Assembly (NCBI RefSeq): GCF_021535135.1
Contig: NZ_CP091036.1
Coordinates: 2,480,001 to 2,544,000, forward strand
Reading direction: 5' to 3'
Origin: Antarcticibacterium sp. 1MA-6-2
Lineage (GTDB): Bacteria > Bacteroidota > Bacteroidia > Flavobacteriales > Flavobacteriaceae
DNA length: 64,000 nt
This document shows positions 50,474-59,689 of this stretch, piece by piece (the stretch's first letter is position 1; every line of letters begins with the position of its first letter). The notes under the pieces are model-generated. The model worked only from the letters and a program-made list of their open reading frames with translations. It ran no database searches and had not been told where the DNA came from. The translations under genes were made by a program, and so were the position numbers.

Positions 50474-51166
50474 ATGCCTGTTGTAATAAAAGTCATTATT
50501 CCCGCTTTTAATGAAGAAGCATCTATAGGGAAAGTGATCCATGAAATTCCCTCTTTTGTTTCTGAAATCATTGTAGTAAGCAATAACTCGACAGATAAAA
50601 CTGACGTTGTTGCAGCTGCTGCAGGCGCGACAGTTTTACGGGAAGAGCGAAAAGGTTACGGTTACGCCTGTCTTAAAGGTTTGGATTACATAGCCGAACA
50701 ACCTGAAAAGCCTGAAATCGTTGTATTTCTCGATGGAGATTACAGCGACTATCCAGAAGAGATGAGCAAAATAGTGGCTCCTATTATTGAGGATGATATT
50801 GATCTTGTGATAGGCGCACGAGTGAAAAAATGGAGGGAAAAAGGATCAATGACATTTCCGCAGATATTTGGTAACTGGCTCGCCACTTCTCTAATGTCAT
50901 TGTTTTTTGGCGCTAAGTTTACAGATCTTGGACCTTTTAGAGCAATAAAATATGATGAACTACTGGCACTTGAAATGCAGGATAAAACATATGGCTGGAC
51001 AGTTGAGATGCAACTGAAAGCTTTGAGAAAAAATCTGACTTATGTAGAAATACCAGTGCATTATAAAAACAGAATAGGAGTTTCAAAAGTTTCAGGCACA
51101 GTTAAAGGAGCAGTGTTCGCAGGAGTTAAAATTTTGGGATGGATCTTTAAATACAGCTTCAAATAA
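50474..51166 (+). CDS. DPM1-like family 2 glycosyltransferase
   Basis: 230 residues. It has KVIIPAFNEEASIGKVI, IIVVSNNSTDKT, the metal site FLDGDYSDYP, an NWLATSL-type amphipathic segment and GPFRAIKYDEL. The closest fold is the polyprenyl-phosphate sugar transferases (DPM1/GtrB type) but with no C-terminal membrane helices. Probable product: a lipid-phosphate sugar. The stop and the next start overlap (TAATG), so it works with the following membrane glycosyltransferase. Confidence 0.87.
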   Translation: MPVVIKVIIPAFNEEASIGKVIHEIPSFVSEIIVVSNNSTDKTDVVAAAAGATVLREERKGYGYACLKGLDYIAEQPEKPEIVVFLDGDYSDYPEEMSKIVAPIIEDDIDLVIGARVKKWREKGSMTFPQIFGNWLATSLMSLFFGAKFTDLGPFRAIKYDELLALEMQDKTYGWTVEMQLKALRKNLTYVEIPVHYKNRIGVSKVSGTVKGAVFAGVKILGWIFKYSFK

Positions 51167-52635
51167 TGGATCTAGCGATAATAATCATATACACCTTTGC
51201 TTCAGCATTGATCCTGATCTACAGTATCTCTCAATTCCTCCTGCTTCTGGATTACCTGCGTTCCAAAAAAAAATCAGCTCATACACCTCCCCTGAATTTA
51301 GACAAAGATCAAATTCCTCACATCACCATTCAGCTGCCCCTGTACAACGAAAAATATGTCGTGGAGCGACTGCTGAAAAACATAGCTGGAATTGATTATC
51401 CCAAAAATAAACTTGAGATCCAGGTTCTGGACGATTCAACCGACGAGTCTGTGGAAAAAACTGCTGCTCTTGTGGCTGAACTTCAGCAGAAAGGTTTGGA
51501 TATTCAACATATTAGAAGAAAGAACAGAAAAGGATATAAAGCGGGTGCTCTTAAGAAAGGTCTAAAAATCGCAAAGGGAGAGTTGATCGCTATTTTTGAT
51601 TCTGATTTCCTTCCGAAGAAAGACTGGCTGCTTCAAACTGTTCCGCATTTAAAAGATCCTGAAGTTGGATTGGTACAAACCCGCTGGGGTCATCTCAATC
51701 GGGATTATTCTTTACTTACAAAAGTCCTTGCCTTTGCACTTGATTTTCACTTTGTCGTGGAACAAACCGCGAGAAACTTCGGAAAGCATTTTATGAATTT
51801 TAACGGCACAGCAGGAATCTGGCGGAAGCAGTGTATTATTGATGCCGGAAATTGGGAAGGTGATACTTTAACCGAAGATCTTGACCTGAGTTATCGAGCT
51901 CAAATGAAAAAGTGGAAGTTTAAGTATCTGGAAGATGTTGTAACTCCCGCGGAACTACCAGTAATAATAAGTGCGGCAAGGTCTCAGCAATTCCGATGGA
52001 ACAAAGGAGCAGCGGAAAATTTCCAGAAGAATTTTTCGCTTTTGCTGAAAGACAAAGATCAATCTGCCGGAACGAAATTTCACGGGTTTTTCCACTTACT
52101 CAATTCCAGCCTGTTTCTGCTTCTATTGATTTTAGCAGTTCTAAGTATTCCTGTTCTGTATATTAAAAATAACAATCCGGAGTTTGCATGGTATTTTCAG
52201 TTAATGGCATTTTTTGCAGTTAGCACCCTGGTTTTCTTTGCCTGTTACTGGATTACCTGGGCTAAGATCCACGGAAAAGGCATCAAAAGTTTTTTCAGGT
52301 TTATGGGAATGTTCTTCGCATTTTTTTCGGTTGCTATGGGATTATCGGCATACAATTCACTTGCCGTACTCGAAGGACATTTCGGCAAGAAAAGTGCCTT
52401 CATCCGTACCCCAAAATTTAATGTTAGTGATTTAAAAAATTCGTGGAAAGACAATGTTTACATCACTAAAGGTCTGGCAACTTATGTCTATATCGAGATC
52501 CTGTTGTTGTTATACTTTTGTTTCGGAATTTACAGCGCTATAAAACTGGCAGATTACGGATTACTGGTGTTTCACCTGATGTTAGTTGGCGGATTAAGTT
52601 TTGTTATCTTTCAATCCTTAAGAGCAAGAGGATAA
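51166..52635 (+). CDS. Membrane glycosyltransferase, CESA/BcsA-like GT2
   Basis: 489 residues. One N-terminal and about four C-terminal transmembrane helices enclose a GT2 domain: ITIQLPLYNEKYVVERLL, VLDDSTDES, the DxD IFDSDFLPK, the TED motif TLTEDLDLSYR and the Q-x-x-R-W motif QQFRWNKGAAE. These are hallmarks of processive or ceramide-type synthases. It probably makes a membrane glycolipid or short polymer; in this context a glyco- or arsenolipid is conceivable but unproven. Confidence 0.9.
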   Translation: MDLAIIIIYTFASALILIYSISQFLLLLDYLRSKKKSAHTPPLNLDKDQIPHITIQLPLYNEKYVVERLLKNIAGIDYPKNKLEIQVLDDSTDESVEKTAALVAELQQKGLDIQHIRRKNRKGYKAGALKKGLKIAKGELIAIFDSDFLPKKDWLLQTVPHLKDPEVGLVQTRWGHLNRDYSLLTKVLAFALDFHFVVEQTARNFGKHFMNFNGTAGIWRKQCIIDAGNWEGDTLTEDLDLSYRAQMKKWKFKYLEDVVTPAELPVIISAARSQQFRWNKGAAENFQKNFSLLLKDKDQSAGTKFHGFFHLLNSSLFLLLLILAVLSIPVLYIKNNNPEFAWYFQLMAFFAVSTLVFFACYWITWAKIHGKGIKSFFRFMGMFFAFFSVAMGLSAYNSLAVLEGHFGKKSAFIRTPKFNVSDLKNSWKDNVYITKGLATYVYIEILLLLYFCFGIYSAIKLADYGLLVFHLMLVGGLSFVIFQSLRARG

Positions 52636-52672
52636 TTAAAACATTCCGTTTAGTTTCAGAAGATTATTAGAA

Positions 52673-53676
52673 ATGGATTCACTTACACAAATTGTTCTTG
52701 GAGCTGCAGTAGGCGAGGCAGTTTTGGGTAAAAAGGTTGGAAACAAGGCTATGCTTTATGGTGCTATTGCTGGCACTATTCCCGATCTTGACACCTTTGC
52801 TTAAGCTATTTTACCGATACTGTTACGGCAATAGAAATTCACAGGGGTTTTAGTCATTCCATAGTTTTCTCACTCCTCTTTGCTCCCGTTTTTGGGTGGA
52901 TTATTTCAAAGATCGAGAAACAATCTGCGGCAACATGGAAAGAATGGTCGTGGTTGATGTTCTGGGGCCTTTTCACTCATCCCATTCTTGATTCTTTTAC
53001 CACCTGGGGAACACAGTTGTTCTGGCCATTCGACATTCGCCTTGCTTTTAAGAACATTTTCGTAATTGATCCCTTATACACGCTGCCTTTCCTGATTTTT
53101 CTCATCCTCGCTATGAGAACCGAACGCGGTACGAGAAAGAGAAGAAAATTAAATAATCTGGGGCTAATCGTAAGTAGTCTTTATCTCCTTACAACTATAG
53201 CGCTTAAAGGAATAAGCTATATAAAGTTTATAGATGCCCTGGAGGCACAGAGTGTGCCCTACCTGCAGATAGAAACAAAGCCAAGTCCTTTCAACACAAT
53301 CTTGTGGACAGCAAATATTGAAACAGAAGACGCTTTCCTCATAGGAGATTATTCTTTTTTTGATTCTCAGCCAATCCGCTTTTACAGCTTTTTGAAAAAC
53401 CATCATCTTCTTGGCGATTTAAACTCGAATGACAAAGTGCAGCGGCTTATCGATATCTCGAACGGCTGGTATATTATTTCTGAAAAAGAAGGAAAAATGT
53501 ACTTTCATGACTTGCGCTTTGGAGTTCTGGACATTACTGCAACAGAACCAAATTTTGTCTTCACATACAGGATCATTGATGAAGGTGGCGAGGTAAAGAT
53601 TGAAGAAGTAGAGCGCAATACTGAAGAAGCTAAAAAATTAATTTCTATCCTCGGAAAAAGGATCTTCGGAAATTAA
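52673..53676 (+). CDS. YdjM-like membrane-bound metal-dependent hydrolase (frame break)
   Basis: About 333 residues after repair. It has the DUF457/YdjM pattern: MDSLTQIVLGAAVGEAVLG, AGTIPDLD, HRGFSHS and THPILDSFTTWGTQLFWPF, with His/Asp ligands in four membrane-associated blocks. The frame breaks at 52799-52806 (GCTTAAGC); GCCGGC restores D-T-F-A-G-Y-F-T-D. A C-terminal soluble domain of about 150 residues follows the membrane part. Substrate unknown for this family. Confidence 0.85.
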
Positions 53677-53753
53677 CGCTCTTTCCTGTCTGAACCTTCA
53701 GATAACCTGTAGGCGCTTTTATTTATCTTTAAACTTCAAACTATCCAGAATCT

Positions 53754-55479
53754 ATGAAATGCCACTTAATTTTTTGTTTTTTGATATTTTCAGCAAATCT
53801 ACTTTTTGCACAGGAACCTTCAGCAAAACTCCGGGAAATCATAGAAAAGGTACAGGAACACAAAGCTTATGACGTAAAAAACTTTCCGCTGGGGCTTTAT
53901 ACCAAAGAACATTACCGCCGGGAAGCAGGATTTGCAAAAGAACAGTTGGAAAAGCTTCAGAAAATTGATGAAAAAACTCTCTCTCAGTCAGACAGGATCT
54001 CATTGAAACTTCTGAAATTCAAATTACAGGAAACTATAGATTTTTACGAATATGAAGCATATTTAAATCCCTTGCTTTCAGATGCTTGATTTTCACGTGA
54101 GCCTGCCTTACCATGTGCGCGAACTGGTAAATTACGGGCAGGTAAAGGAATATCTGGAGAAACTTAATGCACTTCCTGTTTTCGTGGACCAGCACCTGGC
54201 GCTGCTTCGGGAAGGAATAGAACAAGGGAACACCCAGCCGCGGGTGATCTTTGATGGTTATGAAGCTACCTATAACAATCAAATTGTAAAGGATTTCAAA
54301 GAAAGTTATTACTACTCACCTTTTAAAAATCTGCCTTCCAGCCTTACCGAAAAACAGCGGGATTCTGTATTAGAGGCCGCAGAAGTGGTTATTAAAAAGA
54401 AGGTTGTACCGGAGTTTAGCCGTATCAAGAAGTTTTTCGACCAGGAATATTTACCCATTGCAAGAAAAAGTGTAGGAGTTTCAGAAATCCCAAACGGAAG
54501 AAATTATTACCAGAATCGGTTGAACTATTACACGACCCTTGATCTTACTGCTGAAGAAATTCACCAAATAGGGTTAAAGGAAGTCTCCAGAATTAATTCC
54601 GAAATGAAAAAAATTATTGAGGAAGTAGAATTCAAGGGGAGTTTTGAAGAGTTCATTCAGTTTTTACGAACTGATGAGCAGTTCTACGCGTCTACTCCGG
54701 AAGAATTATTAAAGGAAGCAAGAGATATTTCGAAGAGAATTGATGCTCAACTGCCGCGGTACTTTAAAAAGCTGCCCCGCAAACCTTACGGAGTAGCCGC
54801 TGTCATAAGCAGCTATTGCACCAAAGTATACCACCGGAAGATACATTAGTGCTTCCAGTGAAACCCAACCTGGATATTATTGGGTAAATACCTATGACCT
54901 GCCCAGCAGGCCGCTTTACGTATTGCCATCGTTAACTGCTCACGAAGCAGTGCCGGGGCACCATTTACAAATTGCTTTGAACGGAGAACTCGGCGAGAGC
55001 ATTCCCCGATTCCGAAGAAATTTTTATCTGTCGGCATATGGGGAAGGATGGGGATTGTATTCGGAGTTTTTAGCTGAAGAAATGGGAATCTATACTACTC
55101 CTTATGAACTCTTCGGAAAACTGACATATGAACAGTGGCGCGCCTGCAGGCTGGTTGTAGACACCGGAATTCACTCGATGGGCTGGAGCCGGGACAAAGC
55201 AATAGATTTCCTAAGGTCAAATACAGCACTTTCCCTGCACGAGATTAACACCGAAATAGACCTAAGTACATCTCCTGGCCGGGACAAGCGGTTTCTTACA
55301 AGATTGGGGAAATTAAAATCCGGGAGTTAAGGAAAAAAGCTGAAAAAGAACTCGGTTCTAAATTTGAGATAAGGGATTTTCACGAGGTGATCCTTAGCCA
55401 CGGAACTGTGACTTTGGAGATTATGGAGGAGCTGGTGAATGATTATATTGCAGCAGCACGGATCGCAGATCCGCGCTAA
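53754..55479 (+). CDS. DUF885 family exported peptidase-like protein (three frame breaks)
   Basis: About 573 residues after repair, with a signal peptide (cleavage near LFAQ). It is a DUF885 protein related to gluzincin peptidases: zinc motif LTAHEAVPGHHLQIAL (HExxH-like HEAVPGHH), GEGWGLYSEFLAEEMG and VVDTGIHSMGWSRD. Breaks: GCTTGAT at 54084-54090 (restores S-D-A-G-F-H-V), CATAAGC at 54804-54810 (restores V-P-A-A-I-A-P-K-Y) and ACCTAAGT at 55260-55267 (restores I-D-R-Y-I-S-W-P-G-Q-A). The last codons (A-R-I-A-D-P-R) lie within the first copy of the RAYT 3 palindrome. Confidence 0.9.
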
Positions 55480-55580
55480 CACCAGAAGTGCTGGCGCGGA
55501 TCTGCCACGCGAGCGTGCTGGCGCGGATTTGCAATCCGTGCCGTGCCGTGACGTGACGTGTCGAGATGTGCCGGGCGTGC
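55455..55580. repeat. REP palindromes upstream of RAYT 3
   Basis: Repeated, oppositely oriented copies of GCACGGATCGCAGATCCGCGC and GCTGGCGCGGATTTGCAATCC, ending with CGTGCCGTGACGTGACGTG repeats. The first copy overlaps the 3' end of the DUF885 coding sequence. Confidence 0.88.
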
Positions 55581-55606
55581 CATACTAAAGTAAAAATACC
55601 TTAATT

Positions 55607-56158
55607 ATGTCTACTAAGTATAAAGCTACAGTACCGGATGTTGCTTACTTCATCACCATGACAACAGTTGATTGGATTGATATTTTTACTCGCCCGGAAC
55701 AAAAGGAGGTTATTATAAAGAGCCTTAGATATTGCCAACAGCATAAAGGTCTCGAAATATTTGCTTATTGCCTAATGTCTAATCATTTGCATATGATATG
55801 TAAGGCTGACGAAGGGATCCTGTCTGATATCTTACGAGATTTTAAAAAATTTACTTCGAAAGAAATAATTAAAACGATAAAAGAATCACCTGAAAGCAGA
55901 AGGAAATGGATGCTCACTCTCTTTGAGAGAGCGTGTGAACATTTAAAGCGGGATCAACAATACAAAGTATGGCAGAATGGTTACCACGCCGAATCTTTAA
56001 CATCTGGGAAATTTCTTAATCAAAAGCTCAATTACATCCACCACAATCCTGTTAAAGACAGAATTGTGGAAAATCCTGAGGATTATTTATTTAGTTCTGC
56101 CAGGAATTATGCAGGTATGGAAGGTGAACTTGAGGTGAACCTGCTCGAATTGATTTAG
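55607..56158 (+). CDS. REP-associated tyrosine transposase (RAYT), copy 3
   Basis: 183 residues, intact. It belongs to another RAYT subgroup: MSTKYKATVPDVAYFITMT, VDWIDIFTRPEQKEVII, the HUH-type SNHLHMICKADEG, tyrosine-region YHAESLTSGKFLNQKL and IHHNPVKDRIV (shown in parts). It is bounded on both sides by GCGCGGAT-type palindromes (55455-55580, 56166-56330). Confidence 0.92.
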   Translation: MSTKYKATVPDVAYFITMTTVDWIDIFTRPEQKEVIIKSLRYCQQHKGLEIFAYCLMSNHLHMICKADEGILSDILRDFKKFTSKEIIKTIKESPESRRKWMLTLFERACEHLKRDQQYKVWQNGYHAESLTSGKFLNQKLNYIHHNPVKDRIVENPEDYLFSSARNYAGMEGELEVNLLELI

Positions 56159-56165
56159 ATATAAT

Positions 56166-56330
56166 TGTTAGCACGGATTGCAAATCCGCGCTAACAATTA
56201 TAGATGCCGTTGCTTACAGGAGACGGTTGGAAGCAAGAAAAAGCGCGAATTAAAAATCCGCGCTAGCTTTATTCAATGATAATCAGAAAATGCTGGCGCG
56301 GATCTGTGATCCGTGCCCGTGCCTGCCTCT
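56166..56330. repeat. REP palindromes downstream of RAYT 3
   Basis: TTAGCACGGATTGCAAATCCGCGCTAAC, shown here as two arms GCACGGATTGC and GCAAATCCGCGC; then GCGCGAATTAAAAATCCGCGC and GCTGGCGCGGATCTGTGATCC. Same family as upstream; a solitary copy lies at 59606-59636. Confidence 0.88.
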
Positions 56331-56335
56331 TATTA

Positions 56336-58505
56336 TTACTTCTTATTCTTCTTATCGGTCAATTTTACTATCGGTTTTTCATAATTATTAATAGATATCT
56401 CCACATTTACCGTTTTTTGCACCTCAACCAGATTTTTAGCTTTTTCGGGTTCAATTAATTTTCCGTTGTAGTAAAATGTAGCTCCATCTGCCAGCAGTTC
56501 TTCAAAAGTTACTGGTGGTGGAGGTGGCGGAGGTTGTGGTAAACCATCAACTGTTGGCGGTGGTGGAGGTGCTTAAGCAGGGCATCTTGCGCTGAAGTGC
56601 AGGAGGAACAGGTGGATTATTTTCCTTTGCCGGAGGAGGTGGTGGCACAGGCAACTTGTCTCCTTCGCCTTTTGTGGGTTCAGGAGCTGGTGCTTAGCGG
56701 TGGCGGCGGTGGAAGTTTTTCTGCATTTTTTCTCTGTGAATCAGTCATGACTTTATAGATGCTCAACATTCGTTTAAAACCTTCCTCCTGAACAATTTCC
56801 TCTGTAATTTCCTTTTTATTATAATCTCTTGCGAGCTTATTATACTCTGCAACCATTTCTTTATTAGGCGGTGGAGGTGGCGAAGGAATCGGAAATTTTT
56901 CGGAATTCTTTTTTTGATCCGAAGTCATCAGATTATAAATGTATTTCATCCTCTGATAATCCTTCTTTTTAATTATTGCTTCCCCTTCCGGTTTAGAATT
57001 GTATTCTTTTGCTAATTTGTTATATTCCTCTACCATTTTTTGAGTTGCCTTTTCCTGATAGTTATTACTTTCGGTTGCTTCTTTTGGGAAAGGAGAGATA
57101 TAAAATTTTGGTTGTATAGCATTTTTCTTTTGCTCAGGGGTCATGAGAGCCTGGATCTCTCTAATTCTATTAAGATCTATTTGTCTTATCATTCCCTTTT
57201 CATTTAAACCTGAAACTATCTTATTGAATTCCCTGATCATTTCCGGGGTTGCTTTTTCCTGGTGATTCAATAAAACTTCGGAATATTTTGTTTTTTCAGG
57301 CTTTTCCACCTTGCTATTTACTTTAGTACTAGCTGTAGTTAAGTTTTCTGAATCATATGTTTTAATCTTCCGGGTTCCATACTTCATAAGAATTGTTTTA
57401 ACATCTGTTATTATCCCCATCCTAACTCCCGGCTCCACCCTAATTTCTGCACTGGTTAAATCTTTTCTTTCTTCATAAGTTAGGTGTTCATTAATTTTTT
57501 GAAGTCTCTCCTGCAGCTCATTCAATTTCACGGCTTGGTGATTGACAGTGATATTTCCATTCCTGAAGATGTGGACATTAATGTCTTCGGAAATGACAAT
57601 ATTGGATGTCTCATCAGCATTCATATGCTGTTTTTGATCCTGAGCTTTTACTACCACTTCACTTGTACTAAAACCGTAAACCAGCATTGCCAGTAATGGC
57701 AGTACCAAAAGGCTTCTCGCCCATACTGCTGTTTTTGATGTTTTTGTTTTCATAACTTTAAATCGTTTTTTAACTGATGAATAATTAATAGGATTAGTGA
57801 GGCCGCTCTCAAGACCTCCGGATGAATAGGAAAGCAAAGTTTTTTGATATACGGAGAGATTTGTTCCTTTTTGCAATACCGAAGCGTCTGCAAGAAACTC
57901 GTGATTAAGCTTAATGGCATCTTTAAGCAGAAAAAGAAACGGATTAAACCAAAAAATTATTTGTGTGACTTCTATTATTAGAATATCCAGACTGTGCCTC
58001 TGCACCGCGTGAGCCTGTTCATGAATGATAACATCTTTAGGAATTTCATTCTTCTCATACTTGATCTTATTCAGAAAAATATAGCTGAAAAATGTATGCG
58101 GATTCATTTTTTCAGAAAGAAGAACGTTGATAAAATTGTTCTCTTTCACTTTAGGATTCTTTTTAATTCTCTGCAAAATCACGCGAAAATTTCTAAAGAA
58201 TTTTATACTGAAAAATATAACCCCCAGTACATAAATTAACCACAATCCTCTTTCAAAATAAACGGTATAATCAAGAGGAGCCCGGGAAATTTCTTCTACA
58301 GGAAATACGTGGTAAGCTGAAAGACTTCGGCAGAACCCTCTACATATGTCGTAAAAGATATAAAGGGAATGGCAACTGCAGCAAGCATGGCAGTCAATAA
58401 GTAGAACCTTTTAACTACGTGCATTTTTTCCCTTTCAAGAAATAACTTATAGAAAAGCAGAAGAATGGCAAGGCAGGCGACTGATTTTAAAAAATATACT
58501 TCCAT
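56336..58505 (-). CDS. M56/BlaR1-family sensor peptidase with proline-rich C-terminal repeats (frame breaks)
   Basis: About 722 residues after repair. The N-terminal part has four membrane helices and the zinc motif IIHEQAHAVQRHSLD with the downstream ligand region LNHEFLADAS, as in BlaR1/MecR1. After a fifth helix (SLLVLPLLAMLVYGF) the periplasmic part has three repeats of about 65 residues (EFNKIVSGLNEKG, EYNKLAKEYNSKP, EYNKLARDYNKKE, each followed by MTPEQKKNA-like sequence) separated by proline runs. Breaks: a T deletion near 58305, GCTTAGC at 56692-56698, a base near 56593, and GCTTAAGC at 56571-56578. True end at 56336. No penicillin-binding domain is seen. Pairs with the BlaI repressor 3 bp upstream. 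Confidence 0.88.
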
Positions 58506-58507
58506 AG

Positions 58508-58873
58508 CTATTTATTTTTTATTTCTTCGTCAATCAGCCGCTTTAGATCCTCCAGTTCCTCTTTAGTCAGATCAGTTTCCTGAGTAAAAAATGAGGCGAA
58601 TTGTGTAGCTGAGTCATTAAAAAAAGTTTTCATCATTCCACGTAACTGTCTTGAGAAATAATCCTTCTTTTTTACCAAAGCAAAGTATTCCCGCGACCTA
58701 CCCAACTGTTTATAATCTACAAAGTTCTTATCCTGCATTCTCTTTAATAAGGTAGCCACAGTGGTGGGTGCAGGTTTAGGATGGGGATATGCATCTATGA
58801 GATCTTTCATAAAAGCCTTATCCTGTTTCCAAAGGATCTGCATTAGTTGTTCTTCAGATTTTGATAATGCCAT
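58508..58873 (-). CDS. BlaI/MecI/CopY-family transcriptional repressor
   Basis: 121 residues. It is a penicillinase-repressor winged helix: LSKSEEQLMQILWKQ, TTVATLLKRMQDKNFVDY, SREYFALVKKKDY and an acidic C-terminal dimerisation helix. It is cleaved or released by its M56 partner in known systems. Two TACA/TGTA inverted repeats lie in the promoter region just upstream, the usual operator type. Confidence 0.92.
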   Translation of the reverse strand: MALSKSEEQLMQILWKQDKAFMKDLIDAYPHPKPAPTTVATLLKRMQDKNFVDYKQLGRSREYFALVKKKDYFSRQLRGMMKTFFNDSATQFASFFTQETDLTKEELEDLKRLIDEEIKNK

Positions 58874-58896
58874 GGTTCTACAAGATTAGAGCGTTC

Positions 58897-58938
58897 TCTA
58901 CAAATGTAGAATAATATTTTAATTCTACAAACATAGAA
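58897..58938 (-). promoter_or_regulatory. Two BlaI-type operator candidates
   Basis: TCTACAAATGTAGA (58897-58910) and TTCTACAAACATAGAA (58923-58938) are dyads of the TACA..TGTA class bound by BlaI/MecI dimers. They lie 24 and 50 bp before the repressor start, so auto-regulation of the pair is expected. Confidence 0.75.
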
Positions 58939-58992
58939 GTTAAAAATTTTTTTGAAATTCGCTAAGCAGGTATAAAAACTGAACTAAAAAAT

Positions 58993-59000
58993 TACCTTTG
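58993..59000 (+). promoter_or_regulatory. Candidate -7 element of phnA-like gene
   Basis: TACCTTTG matches TAnnTTTG, 22 bp before the ATG at 59023. No clear -33 TTG at the normal spacing. Confidence 0.45.
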
Positions 59001-59022
59001 CGCACATCTAAAAAAATTAAGT

Positions 59023-59598
59023 ATGAGCCTGGAACAGGAACTATTTCAACGCAGCGGATCGCAATGTGAATTATGTGGTGCAGGTAATGATCTTCAGGTA
59101 TATGAAGTGCCGAATTCACCTTTAGATTCTGAAAATCATATTCTAATATGTGGTACCTGCAAGGAACAAATTGAGGATCCCAAAAAAACTGATGCCAATC
59201 ACTGGCGCTGCCTCAACGACTCGATGTGGAGCCCCGTCCCGGCAGTTCAGGTGGTGGCATGGAGAATGCTTAACCGACTTAAAGCTGAAGGATGGCCACA
59301 GGATCTGCTGGATATGATGTATATGGATGATGAGCTAAAAACCTGGGCAAAGGCAGGAAAATCTCTAAGCGAAGCCAGTACAGATCTTGTACATAAAGAC
59401 AGTAATGGAGCTACAATTGAAGCTGGAGATACCGTCGTGCTCATTAAAGACCTCAACGTGAAAGGATCGAGCATAGTGGCAAAAAGAGGAACAGCCGTAC
59501 GGCGGATTACTTTAGTGCATGATAATCCGGAGCAAATAGAAGGAAAGGTGGAAGGTCAACAGATCGTGATCCTTACTAAGTTTGTGAAGAAAGTTTAG
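59023..59598 (+). CDS. PhnA/YjdM-domain protein
   Basis: 191 residues. An N-terminal zinc-ribbon (CELCGAGNDL ... ICGTCKEQI) and C-terminal PhnA beta domain (HKDSNGATIEAGDTVVLIKDLNVKGSS, shown in part, then AKRGTAVRRI) are joined by a helical middle with WSPVPAVQVVAWRML. Family members are annotated 'alkylphosphonate utilization protein', although YjdM has no proven role in that pathway. Monocistronic. Confidence 0.9.
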   Translation: MSLEQELFQRSGSQCELCGAGNDLQVYEVPNSPLDSENHILICGTCKEQIEDPKKTDANHWRCLNDSMWSPVPAVQVVAWRMLNRLKAEGWPQDLLDMMYMDDELKTWAKAGKSLSEASTDLVHKDSNGATIEAGDTVVLIKDLNVKGSSIVAKRGTAVRRITLVHDNPEQIEGKVEGQQIVILTKFVKKV

Positions 59599-59605
59599 GT
59601 ATAGT

Positions 59606-59636
59606 AAATGGCCCGGATCACAGATCCGCGCCAGCT
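59606..59636. repeat. Solitary RAYT 3-type REP
   Basis: GGCCCGGATCACAGATCCGCGCCAGC contains the GGAT..ATCC palindrome of the RAYT 3 family, 3.4 kb from that gene. Confidence 0.7.
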
Positions 59637-59648
59637 ATTTAGTTTAGA

Positions 59649-59681
59649 ACCTCACAGGTTTCTAAAACCTGTGAGGTTTAG
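59649..59681. repeat. Solitary RAYT 2-type hairpin
   Basis: AACCTCACAGGTTT and AAACCTGTGAGGTT pair with a short loop, as around RAYT 2. It lies between convergent genes and may serve as a terminator for both. Confidence 0.85.
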
Positions 59682-59689
59682 TAGTAGAA

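Noticed and set aside
391..56698. Stop-codon recoding (TAG read through) or programmed frameshifting as explanation for the many broken genes
   Set aside because: Breaks are +1, +2 or in-frame, contain TAG, TAA or no stop, and occur in unrelated families. Only the RCCGGY model repairs all of them, restoring conserved residues.
391..56698. CTGG (RCTGGY) as the original motif of the lesions
   Set aside because: It fits the frame, but RCCGGY gives better residues where codon phase matters (P in DTAPVMLV and EECVPVLE, R instead of W elsewhere), and intact RCTGGY sites are common.
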